Assembly: GCA_033763975.1 (NCBI GenBank) | Contig: JANRJM010000006.1 | Location: 124,001 to 188,000, forward strand | DNA length: 64,000 nt | Direction of reading: 5' to 3' | Source: Planctomycetota bacterium | GTDB taxonomy: Bacteria; Planctomycetota; Phycisphaerae; Phycisphaerales; UBA1924 | Part shown: positions 53,481 to 62,650 of the stretch, piece by piece | Position numbering within the stretch: the first letter of the stretch is position 1 | How the letters are laid out: the number at the start of each line of letters is the position of its first letter | Translations under genes and position numbers: made by a program | The notes under the pieces: model-generated | Told to the model about the DNA's origin: nothing | Database searches by the model: none | Seen by the model: only the letters and a program-made list of their open reading frames with translations

Positions 53481-54236
53481 ATGACGATGCAGGGCCCGGG
53501 ACTCACGTTCGCCTCCCCCGCCGCACCGACCACCGGGTTCTACGGCGGGGCGCCGGGCGAGTTTGAACTCACGCCCCGGACGTACTGGCCCACGACGATC
53601 TTCTCGCGCAAGTACCGCGACCACGCGCGCGACGCCGCGGGCATCATCGAACACCTGTACGAGATCAAGGCGGGCGAAACCAAGAACATCGCCAGCGACA
53701 TCGCCGTCAGCATGAAGAGCAAGGACGGGCTCTTCGAGAGCAAGTTCGACCTGTTCGAGAAGTCCACCCACGAAGGGTTGCGGCGTCTGGTCGCGTTCAT
53801 CGAGTCCAGCGTCCGCCGGGCCGTCTGGCACGTCAACGGACGAACCGAAGACCCCGCCCGCATCAAGGTCACGTTCCTCGACAGTTGGTTCCACATCACC
53901 AACGGCGGCGGGTTCCACGACGCGCACTACCACGGCGGGTGCTCGTGGTGCGGCGTGTACTACCTCCAGATCAGCGACGTGCCGTCGGACCTGCCCGATC
54001 ACGCGCCCAACGGCGTGAACCGGTTCTACGCCCCGCGCGGGTGCGGGGCGCTGCTCAGCGACTACGGCAACCACTACCTGGCCGCCGGGCACCTCGACGT
54101 CCCCCCCACGCCCGGCACGCTCGTGCTCTTCCCCGCGTTTCTGCTGCACAGCGGCCTGCCGTACCGCGGCGAGAAGGACCGCGTGATCCTGTCGTTCAAC
54201 TCCACCAGCACGCTGGTGAACCCGCCCAAGGCGTAA
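53481..54236 (+). CDS. Putative 2-oxoglutarate/Fe(II)-dependent oxygenase
   Basis: A 251-aa protein with a double-stranded beta-helix pattern: FLDSWFHITNGGGFHDAHYHGGCSWCGVYYL (residues ~133-163, quoted in part), PRGCGALLSDYGNHYL, PPTPGTLVLFPAFLLHSGLPY and a final Arg-bearing KDRVILSFNS. The HDAHYH and later LLHS histidines plus the Arg six residues on fit the Fe and 2OG ligands of the PF13759-type family (named from memory). Such enzymes hydroxylate proteins or small molecules; substrate unknown. GGAG lies before the ATG. Confidence 0.72.
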   Translation: MTMQGPGLTFASPAAPTTGFYGGAPGEFELTPRTYWPTTIFSRKYRDHARDAAGIIEHLYEIKAGETKNIASDIAVSMKSKDGLFESKFDLFEKSTHEGLRRLVAFIESSVRRAVWHVNGRTEDPARIKVTFLDSWFHITNGGGFHDAHYHGGCSWCGVYYLQISDVPSDLPDHAPNGVNRFYAPRGCGALLSDYGNHYLAAGHLDVPPTPGTLVLFPAFLLHSGLPYRGEKDRVILSFNSTSTLVNPPKA

Positions 54237-54276
54237 GCGCGCGTCGTGGTATGAGCGCGAGCCACGCGACGCGCGC

Positions 54277-54307
54277 AAGAAACCGCCCGATGAGAACCAT
54301 CGGGCGG
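54277..54307 (-). terminator. Terminator of the DEAD-box helicase gene
   Basis: A perfect 10-bp stem CCGCCCGATG / CATCGGGCGG with a 5-nt loop, followed on the minus strand by TTTCTTGC. It lies in the convergent gap between the oxygenase and helicase genes. Confidence 0.7.
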
Positions 54308-54371
54308 CGTCGTCGCATATTCAGTTCCGCCCTGCGATCAGGCCCGCCCTGCTATCAGGGCCGTCGGGTGA

Positions 54372-55937
54372 TCAGGCCCGCCCCGCGGGGCGACGGGTGG
54401 TGTTGCGTGCCATGAACCCGGGGCGGCGGGGCGTGTGCCCGTTCGAGGCCGGGGCGTGGCCGCCGGGCGCGGACGGATGGCGCGGCGTGCCGGCGGGTCG
54501 GTCGGACGGCGGGGCCGAGGGACGCTGTGTGGGCGCCCCGGCGGGCCTGGGTGCGCCGGCCTTGTGGGGCACGCCCGCGCCGGGCATCGCGGCCCGGGCG
54601 GTGCGCTTGGGCGCGGGGCGGTCAGACGCAGGCCGCCCGTCCGCCGAGCGCGTCGCGCGGGCGGGCTGCGAGCGCCCATCCGCGGCGCGGACGTGGTGCG
54701 AGCGTCCCTGCTGGGGGCGTCCCTGCTGGGGGCGCGAGTACGACTCGCGCGGGTCGTCGCGCTTCACGTCCGGCGCGATCTCGGGCAGTGCCGGCAGCGC
54801 CAGCGTGGGGATGCGGGCGCCCGTGGTGCGTTCGACGGCGCGGAGCAGGTCGCGCTCCTCGCTGTCGCAGAACGTGACCGCGATGCCGCTGGCGCCCGCG
54901 CGCCCCGTGCGGCCGATGCGGTGCACGTAGGCCTCGGGCTCCATCGGCAGGTCGAAGTTGAAGACGTGCGTGATGCCGTCGACATCCAGCCCGCGGGCCG
55001 CGACGTCGGTCGCGACGAGCACCTTCGCGTGCCCGGCACGGAAGCTGTCGAGCGCGCGCGTGCGCTGGTTCTGGGCCTTGTTGCCGTGGATCGCGACCGC
55101 GTGGATGCCCCCGGCGTGCAGACGGCGCGCGACGCGGTCCGCGCCGTGCTTGGTCTTCGTGAAGACCACCGCCCGCTCGATCGCGCCCTCGCGCAGCAGG
55201 TGCGTCAGCAACGCCTGCTTGCGCTCGCGCGGGACCATGTACATCGCCTGCTCGATCTTGGGCTCGGCCGCCGCGGCCCGCGAGACCGACACCCGCACCG
55301 GGTCGCGCATCAGCGACTCGGCCAGGCTCACGATCTCGCGCGGGAGCGTCGCCGAGAACAGCATCGTCTGGCGGGCGGCGGGCAGCGCCGCCGCGATCCG
55401 CCGGATCGGCTTGATGAAGCCCATGTCGAGCATCCGGTCGGCCTCGTCGAGCACGAAGATGCTGATCTCCGTCAGGTTCACGAGGCGCTGCTCCATCAGA
55501 TCAATGAGCCGCCCGGGCGTCGCGACGAGGATGTCCACGCCCCGGTGCAGGTCGCGCACCTGGTGAAACTGCGACACGCCCCCGAAGATGACGGTGCCGG
55601 CCAGACCCGTGTGCCGCCCGTACACCGCGAAGCTCTCGCCGATCTGCGACGCGAGCTCACGCGTGGGCGACAAGATGAGCGCCCGCGGCAGGACCGGCCC
55701 GCGCCGGCTCGCGTCGCGCGGGGCCGTGCTCAGGCGGTGCAGGATCGGCAGCCCGAACGCGGCGGTCTTGCCCGTGCCGGTCTGGGCGACGCCGAGCAGG
55801 TCGCGCCCGGCGATGCCCGCCGGAATCGCCTGCGCCTGGATGGGCGTGGGCGTGGTGTAGCCCTCGTCGGTCAGGGCGGTGAGGAGCGGGCGCGACAGCC
55901 CGAGTGAGGTGAACGTGATGGACGAAGTCTGAGTCAA
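54372..55937 (-). CDS. DEAD-box RNA helicase (RhlE-like)
   Basis: A ~521-aa ATP-dependent RNA helicase. [14 protein letters not shown] and the Q motif (TPIQAQAIP) lead to motif I AQTGTGKT at 51-58, DEAD ([13 protein letters not shown]) near 160, SAT near 190, then [38 protein letters not shown] and [10 protein letters not shown] near 342. The last ~120 residues are Arg/Pro/Ala/Gly-rich and disordered, a typical RNA-binding tail. TTG 55937 follows GGAGA with ~10-nt spacing and gives the usual short start; an ATG at 56021 is an alternative. Probably in ribosome assembly or RNA turnover. Confidence 0.92.
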   Translation of the reverse strand: MTQTSSITFTSLGLSRPLLTALTDEGYTTPTPIQAQAIPAGIAGRDLLGVAQTGTGKTAAFGLPILHRLSTAPRDASRRGPVLPRALILSPTRELASQIGESFAVYGRHTGLAGTVIFGGVSQFHQVRDLHRGVDILVATPGRLIDLMEQRLVNLTEISIFVLDEADRMLDMGFIKPIRRIAAALPAARQTMLFSATLPREIVSLAESLMRDPVRVSVSRAAAAEPKIEQAMYMVPRERKQALLTHLLREGAIERAVVFTKTKHGADRVARRLHAGGIHAVAIHGNKAQNQRTRALDSFRAGHAKVLVATDVAARGLDVDGITHVFNFDLPMEPEAYVHRIGRTGRAGASGIAVTFCDSEERDLLRAVERTTGARIPTLALPALPEIAPDVKRDDPRESYSRPQQGRPQQGRSHHVRAADGRSQPARATRSADGRPASDRPAPKRTARAAMPGAGVPHKAGAPRPAGAPTQRPSAPPSDRPAGTPRHPSAPGGHAPASNGHTPRRPGFMARNTTRRPAGRA

Positions 55938-56243
55938 GAGCGCGAATCTCCGTCGGCCGCGCGGCCCCGAAAAAGGGAATCCGCGTCGGGCGAACTCTGG
56001 TTCGGGCGTTCCTCGCGCCAATCTGATTGGAACAAGTCAGGCCGTACTGGGGTGGAGCGAAGGCCGTTCAAGGCCGACGCCGCCAGCAGATTCCCAGGGC
56101 GATCCGTCCGCAGGACGCGGCACGGAAAGAAAACTGAGGCCACCGGCAAGACCACATGATAGGCAGCAGAATGGCCGGTTTCTCGCCGTGCCGTGAAGGT
56201 CGTGATAACCTCCGGCGCCCCGATCGGGCCCGGAGCACGCACC
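55938..56243. other. Divergent intergenic region with 13-bp palindrome
   Basis: No gene is seen between the helicase start and the ATG at 56244. A perfect palindrome CCAATC-T-GATTGG lies at 56018-56030 and could be an operator for the helicase. If GTG 56193 is used for the small basic protein, the gap is smaller. Confidence 0.5.
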
Positions 56244-56507
56244 ATGACCGACGCTGCAGGTGGCAACCCCGCACCGATCCCCGAGGACACGCTCGTGCGG
56301 GCGATGGCGGCGTTCAAGAAACGCCACAAGCTCACCAAGCTCGACCAGGAGTCCAAGCTCGGCGCGTCGCGGCCCATGACCTCCGGCAAGAAGGTCGAGA
56401 ACCTCGGCATCATCCCGCCCAACGACTACCCGCGCGAGGTCTACCGCGAACTGGCGCGCCAGGGCAAGATCAAGGACATGGGCGGCGGGTTCTACTCGAT
56501 GCCCTGA
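56244..56507 (+). CDS. Small basic protein of unknown function
   Basis: An 87-aa soluble protein: IPEDTLVRAMAAFKKRHKL near residue 11, KLDQESKLGASRPMTSGKK near 30, and a conserved-looking IIPPNDYPREVYRELARQGKIKD before a GGGFYSMP end. It looks like a compact helical domain, possibly nucleic-acid binding from its Lys/Arg content. The ATG at 56244 is preferred; GTG 56193 would add 17 residues. Its 3' end overlaps the convergent phosphatase gene by 16 nt. I do not recognise the family. Confidence 0.65.
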   Translation: MTDAAGGNPAPIPEDTLVRAMAAFKKRHKLTKLDQESKLGASRPMTSGKKVENLGIIPPNDYPREVYRELARQGKIKDMGGGFYSMP

Positions 56508-58270
56508 GCGGGCGCCCACCGCAGCGTCGCCGTCACCGGCCAGTGGTCGCTCGGCGTGCGCCCCGTGTCCATCCGGCGTTCGATCGAGGCGTTGACGACG
56601 CCCAACCCCGGCGCCGCGAGGATCCAGTCGATGCGCTCGCCCGCAATGCGCCCGTCCCAGCCGCTGAACGTCGCTTCGTCGGCGTCGCGCGCGGGGTACA
56701 CCGCGCGGAAGGTGTCGGCGAGAGCGGCATCGCGCAGCACGGCGGCGGCGTCCGGGCCGTCGGCGCTCGTGTTGAAGTCGCCCGTGACGATCACCGGCGC
56801 GCCCTCCGCGAGCGCGCCGAGGCGCGCGCGGATGAGGGCGAGCCCTTCACGCCGCGCCCGCACGCCCACATGGTCGAGGTGCGTGTTCAGCACGAGCACG
56901 GGGCGCCCGGTGCACCGATCGAGCAGGCGAACCCACGAGGCCATGCGCTCGCACGCGCCGTCCCAGCCCTTGGAGCCCGGCACGTCGGGCGTCTCGCTCA
57001 GCCAGAAGTGCCCGGAGGCCAGCGCCGTGAACCGTTCGGCGCGGAACATGATCGGCGCAAACTCGCCGGACCGCGCGGCGTCGATGCGCCCCACGCCGTG
57101 GAACGCGTGCGACGGGAACGTCGCGCGCAGCCAGTCGGCCTGCGCCGCCTCCACCTCCTGCAGACCCAGGACGTCCGGATCCTGATCGCGGATCGCGCGC
57201 TCGACCAGCGCCACGCGCCGGGGCCAGGCGTTCGGGCCGTCGTTCGCGCCCTCGTAGCGGATGTTGAACGACATCACGCGGAGGTCGTGCGCGGGATCGC
57301 CCGGCGGCACGGGGTGCGCGGGGCGGACCTCGGGAATGTCGGCGATCGCCACGCGGAAGAGCTCGCCCCGCGCCTCGTCGGCGATCAGCAGGTGCTCGTC
57401 GTCCTCGAAGCAGATCGACTCGCTGTCGCTGTCGCCCCCGGGCACGGTGTATGCCCGCGCCCGCACGCGCGAGGCGAAGAACGGCACGTCGAGCGACGCA
57501 CGCTCGAACAGAAACACGTGCGTGTAGGTCAGCACCGCCAGACGCAGCCCGTCGGGCGAGCAGTCGGCGCCAGTCGCCTGCCCGCCGAGATCGAAGCGGT
57601 CCACGTACGTCAGCGTCGTGACGCGCCCGGGCAGGGGCAGGCCGGCGTCTTCGGTCCGCTCGACGCGGTACAGCTTCGTGAACGTGTCCGACCGGTTCTT
57701 GCTCAGGATGTACAGGTCGTCGCCGACGGTGAACAGCGCCTCGGCGTCGAAGTTGCGATTGTCGCTGGGCGCGGGGAACGAGGGCTGATCCGGATACCGG
57801 AACACGATCTTGCACGTCCAGTTCGTGCGCTCCGCCGTCGCCTCGGGCTCCTCGAGGATGTACAGCGTGAGATCACGCCGCGCGTTGGAGTTGTTGCCGA
57901 AATCAGGCACGATGAGGCGCGCCGACCCGTCCACCGCGATGTCCTCCCAGTCGGAGTTGATCGCCCCGCCGATGAGCACGCCGGGCGTCTGGGCGTCGCG
58001 CTCGGAACCCACCACCGTGCCATCGGCCCGGACGGGATACACCCGCGGCTCGTCGCCCGAATCGTTGATCGTCCAGAACACGTCCGGCTGCGTGCGGCTG
58101 CGGACGATGCCCGAGATCTCCTTCTTCGCCCCCGGGCCAAGCGCCGCGATCGGACGCAACTGCAGCGCCGGCTGCGCGAGCGCGGCATTGCTGATAGCCA
58201 CGCACGCGCCCAGCAGAGCGGCTCGCGCAGCGAAGAACGGGACGGGTCGGCTCGTGGGGCGCGGCATCAT
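56492..58270 (-). CDS. Secreted fusion: beta-propeller-like domain + endonuclease/exonuclease/phosphatase domain
   Basis: A 592-aa protein with a signal peptide (~1-32, SNAALAQ). Residues ~38-320 resemble a lipid/phytase-like propeller (EISGIVRSRTQPDVFWTINDSGDEPRVYPV, DWEDIAVDG, NFDAEALF, ESICFEDDEHLLIADE). Residues ~330-590 are an EEP-family hydrolase: RVMSFNIRYEG, VLGLQEVEAAQ (catalytic Glu), VLVLNTHLDHVG, VIVTGDFNTS and the final SDHWPVTATL. All metal and catalytic residues of the EEP fold are present. Such proteins cleave phosphodiesters or phosphomonoesters outside the cell. The ATG pair at 58270/58267 is equally possible. Confidence 0.82.
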   Translation of the reverse strand: MMPRPTSRPVPFFAARAALLGACVAISNAALAQPALQLRPIAALGPGAKKEISGIVRSRTQPDVFWTINDSGDEPRVYPVRADGTVVGSERDAQTPGVLIGGAINSDWEDIAVDGSARLIVPDFGNNSNARRDLTLYILEEPEATAERTNWTCKIVFRYPDQPSFPAPSDNRNFDAEALFTVGDDLYILSKNRSDTFTKLYRVERTEDAGLPLPGRVTTLTYVDRFDLGGQATGADCSPDGLRLAVLTYTHVFLFERASLDVPFFASRVRARAYTVPGGDSDSESICFEDDEHLLIADEARGELFRVAIADIPEVRPAHPVPPGDPAHDLRVMSFNIRYEGANDGPNAWPRRVALVERAIRDQDPDVLGLQEVEAAQADWLRATFPSHAFHGVGRIDAARSGEFAPIMFRAERFTALASGHFWLSETPDVPGSKGWDGACERMASWVRLLDRCTGRPVLVLNTHLDHVGVRARREGLALIRARLGALAEGAPVIVTGDFNTSADGPDAAAVLRDAALADTFRAVYPARDADEATFSGWDGRIAGERIDWILAAPGLGVVNASIERRMDTGRTPSDHWPVTATLRWAPAQGIE

Positions 58271-58288
58271 GCCCCGGAGACTACACGG

Positions 58289-58373
<85 letters not shown>

Positions 58374-58393
58374 CTGTCGGCCGAGCGTGGCGC

Positions 58394-58795
58394 TTAGCGC
58401 TGCCCGCCGCCCTTGTTCCCGCTGCCCGAAGAGCCGCCGCCTTGCTGCTGACCCTGCTGATGCTGCTGCCCGCGGCCGTGGCCGGGGGCACCCCGCGTCA
58501 GGTCGTCTTGCGTGCCCATCTGGTCCTCATCGGTGCCCGCACGACGTGCCTCGGTCTCGGCATCACGCCCCGGCATGCCCGACGGCGACTGGCCCGGCTG
58601 ACGCGTGCCGGACGTGCTGTGCTCGCCTTCCTGGCCCTGCTGATGCTGGCCCTGACCCTGCGTCTGGCCCTTGTTCTGACCCTGGCCCTGTTGACCCTGA
58701 CCCTTGTTCTGGCCTTCGTTCTGATCCTGACCACGGCCGGTGCCGCCACCGCTGGTGCCGCTGGTGCGATCGTTCTTGTTCTGGTTGTCCGCCAT
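58394..58795 (-). CDS. Small disordered Gln/Gly-rich protein
   Basis: A 133-aa protein, low-complexity throughout: short units of Gly-Gln-Gly-Gln-Asn-Lys near 20-55, then Glu/Thr/Arg-rich residues (~55-105), then HQQGQQQGGGSSGSGNKGGG at the end. No hydrophobic core is predicted. GGAG precedes the ATG and a terminator follows, which support it as a real gene. It may be a stress-related hydrophilic protein, similar in style to LEA or KGG proteins. No family recognised. Confidence 0.6.
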   Translation of the reverse strand: MADNQNKNDRTSGTSGGGTGRGQDQNEGQNKGQGQQGQGQNKGQTQGQGQHQQGQEGEHSTSGTRQPGQSPSGMPGRDAETEARRAGTDEDQMGTQDDLTRGAPGHGRGQQHQQGQQQGGGSSGSGNKGGGQR

Positions 58796-58937
58796 GAATG
58801 GGACTCCTGTGAGGTGGTGTGGTGCCGGGGAAGACAGCCCGTGCACGGATGAGTGTGGGTGCCCCGCGTGAATTTCCGGCGAAAGTTGCGTGTGCGGCGG
58901 CTCGCTCGGCGGTCGCCGGCGCACGCCGACACCTCGC

Positions 58938-59234
58938 TCACGACTTGTCGCGCGTCTTTCCTCGGGGCGTGTCGCGTGCCGCGTCGCGGGCGGCCTTCGC
59001 CGCCGAAGCGGACGATGTGCCCGAGCGGTTCCCCGACCCGCCCCGCCCGGAACTCGCCGAGGCATTGCGCTCGGCGCCCGACGCCGTGCCGCGGCTGCGC
59101 GACGACGACGTCCCGGCGCTGTCGCTCGCGTGGTTGCGCTGGGCCTTGTTGCCCACGGGGTTGCGGTTGGTTTCGTTGCGCCGCATCTCGGCATCGCGGG
59201 ACTTGCCGTCGGCACGGGGATTCTTGTTGCCCAT
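58938..59234 (-). CDS. Small disordered Asn/Arg/Ser-rich protein
   Basis: A 98-aa hydrophilic protein. The start MGNKNPRADGKSRDAEMRR is followed by NETNRNPVGNKAQRNHASDS and an Arg/Ser/Ala tail with KAARDAARDTPRGKTRDKS. It lies upstream of the Gln/Gly-rich gene on the same strand (142-bp gap). The two share a disordered, highly charged character but no clear homology. Evidence for coding is compositional only, and the ribosome-binding site is weak. Confidence 0.45.
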   Translation of the reverse strand: MGNKNPRADGKSRDAEMRRNETNRNPVGNKAQRNHASDSAGTSSSRSRGTASGAERNASASSGRGGSGNRSGTSSASAAKAARDAARDTPRGKTRDKS

Positions 59235-59398
59235 GCTCCAGCCGTGCGGCCGGCGCCTGAGCCGCAGATGAGCGCGCGACCGCCGAACACGCGCGGCACG
59301 CTCGCGTATAGTGAACGTCACGCCGCCACCCCCGGCGTGATCGCACGCACGAGCCGGCCACAGGGGGGCCATGGCCGCTTCTCCAGGAGGAGGTTCCC

Positions 59399-60535
59399 AT
59401 GACCCAGTGGACCAAGGCCGACCTGCTGTCGCGCCCCGTGCAGCACATCGACGTGACGAAGTTCGACGCGCGCCCGGTCATCAAGTCGTACCGCGAGATG
59501 GCGTACTCGTCGCGCACGCTCGCGCAGGCGAGCGACATCTACTCCATGATGCTCAAGGACCGCGAGTGCGCCGTCATCCTGACGCTCGCCGGCTCGCTCA
59601 TCTCCGCGGGCCTCAAGAAGGCCGTCATCACGCTCATCGAGCACAACATGGTCGACGCCATCGTCTCGACGGGCGCGAACATCGTCGACCAGGACTTCTT
59701 CGAGGGCCTGGGCTTCAAGCACTACATCGCGCCGGGAAGCCCCGAGGCCCCGCCGGTCGACGACCTCACGCTCCGCAACCTGATGATCGACCGCATCTAC
59801 GACACCTACATCAACGAGGACGACCTCCGCGCCTGCGACGCGCGCACCCACGAGATCTTCAACGCCTTCGCGCCGGGCGCGTACTCCAGCCGCGAGTTCA
59901 TCGAGGCGATGGGCGCCTACCTCGCCAACACGCCCAAGCTCGCGCGCTACGAGAGCATCGTGAAGACCTGCTACCAGAAGCGCGTGCCCATCTTCGTGCC
60001 CGCCTTCTCCGACTGCTCCGCCGGGTTCGGCATCGTCCTGCACCAGACCGAGGCCTTGGAGCAGGGCCGCCCCATGGTCGCCTTCGACAGCGGCAAGGAC
60101 TTCCGCGAACTCACCGACATCAAGCTCGCTTGCAAGGACACGGGCCTGCTCATGCTCGGCGGGGGCGTGCCCAAGAACTTCGCCCAGGACATCGTCGTCG
60201 CCGCCGAACTGCTGAACGAACGCAAGGGCGGCAAGGCCCGCGGCGACATCGGCATGCACAAGTACGCCGTCCAGATGACCGTCGCCGACGCGCGCGACGG
60301 CGCCCTCAGCGGCTCCACCCTCCGCGAGGCCTGCTCCTGGGGCAAGGTCGACGTCGTCCACGAGCAGATGGTCTTCGGCGAACTCTCCGCCCTCTTCCCC
60401 ATCCTCGCCAGCGACGCCTTCCACCGCGGCGCCTGGAAGGGCCGCAAGGGATTCAAGTTCGCCGACCTCTTCGAAAAGGGCGACGGCGTGCCCACCTTCG
60501 CCCCCGCCCCGGTGCGCAAGCGCGTCGCGCGGTAA
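59399..60535 (+). CDS. Deoxyhypusine synthase-like protein
   Basis: A 378-aa protein of the deoxyhypusine/homospermidine synthase fold. AVILTLAGSLISAGLKKAVITLIEHNMVDAIVSTGANIVDQDFFEGLG covers ~58-103 (NAD and substrate site, quoted in part), HKYAVQMTVADARDGALSGSTLREACSWGKVD carries the SWGK lysine at ~316 that forms the enzyme-imine in the eukaryotic and archaeal enzyme. The active-site lysine is present. Bacteria lack eIF5A, so the product is probably a polyamine such as homospermidine, or a modified target protein. GGAGG precedes the ATG; a TATAGT at 59307-59312 may be its -10. Confidence 0.85.
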   Translation: MTQWTKADLLSRPVQHIDVTKFDARPVIKSYREMAYSSRTLAQASDIYSMMLKDRECAVILTLAGSLISAGLKKAVITLIEHNMVDAIVSTGANIVDQDFFEGLGFKHYIAPGSPEAPPVDDLTLRNLMIDRIYDTYINEDDLRACDARTHEIFNAFAPGAYSSREFIEAMGAYLANTPKLARYESIVKTCYQKRVPIFVPAFSDCSAGFGIVLHQTEALEQGRPMVAFDSGKDFRELTDIKLACKDTGLLMLGGGVPKNFAQDIVVAAELLNERKGGKARGDIGMHKYAVQMTVADARDGALSGSTLREACSWGKVDVVHEQMVFGELSALFPILASDAFHRGAWKGRKGFKFADLFEKGDGVPTFAPAPVRKRVAR

Positions 60536-60566
60536 CCCGCCACTCCATCAGCATGACGCCCCCGCA

Positions 60567-60592
60567 CGCCCCGCCCGCGCGGGGCGTTTTCT
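60567..60592 (+). terminator. Rho-independent terminator after the DHS-like gene
   Basis: An 8-bp stem CGCCCCGC / GCGGGGCG with a 4-nt loop, followed by TTTTCT. It separates the DHS-like gene from gamma-glutamyltransferase. Confidence 0.75.
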
Positions 60593-60639
60593 CGCGCCCG
60601 CCCGGCGTTCTCCCCGCCCGGCCCCTCGCCCCTCGCCGG

Positions 60640-60645
60640 TACACT
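60640..60645 (+). promoter_or_regulatory. -10-like hexamer 6 nt before gamma-glutamyltransferase ATG
   Basis: TACACT, followed by GCGCGC and the ATG at 60652. It comes after the terminator of the preceding gene, so it is the likely start of a new, leaderless transcript. No -35 box is seen. Confidence 0.5.
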
Positions 60646-60651
60646 GCGCGC

Positions 60652-62490
<1,839 letters not shown>

Positions 62491-62638
62491 AAGGAAACGC
62501 AGAGGAACACGGAGAGTCGACACGCTCGACGAGCTCCGGCGATGGGGAGCACCGTGCGGCTCGACCGCCCGGGCCGAGACTGCGCGCAAAGTCGTGGTCA
62601 CGGCTCACCGCTCGGGCCGCCGGGCTGGTCCCGCCCCG

Positions 62639-62644
62639 TACCAT
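62639..62644 (+). promoter_or_regulatory. -10-like hexamer 6 nt before the esterase ATG
   Basis: TACCAT ending 6 nt before ATG 62651. No Shine-Dalgarno sequence lies between them. Candidate leaderless promoter. Confidence 0.45.
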
Positions 62645-62650
62645 TGCTCC

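Noticed and set aside
58819-59271. 150-residue plus-strand frame opposite the small Asn/Arg/Ser-rich gene
   Set aside because: It is Arg/Ala/Pro-rich with no recognisable motif; the minus frame has the more protein-like start, though this locus remains uncertain.
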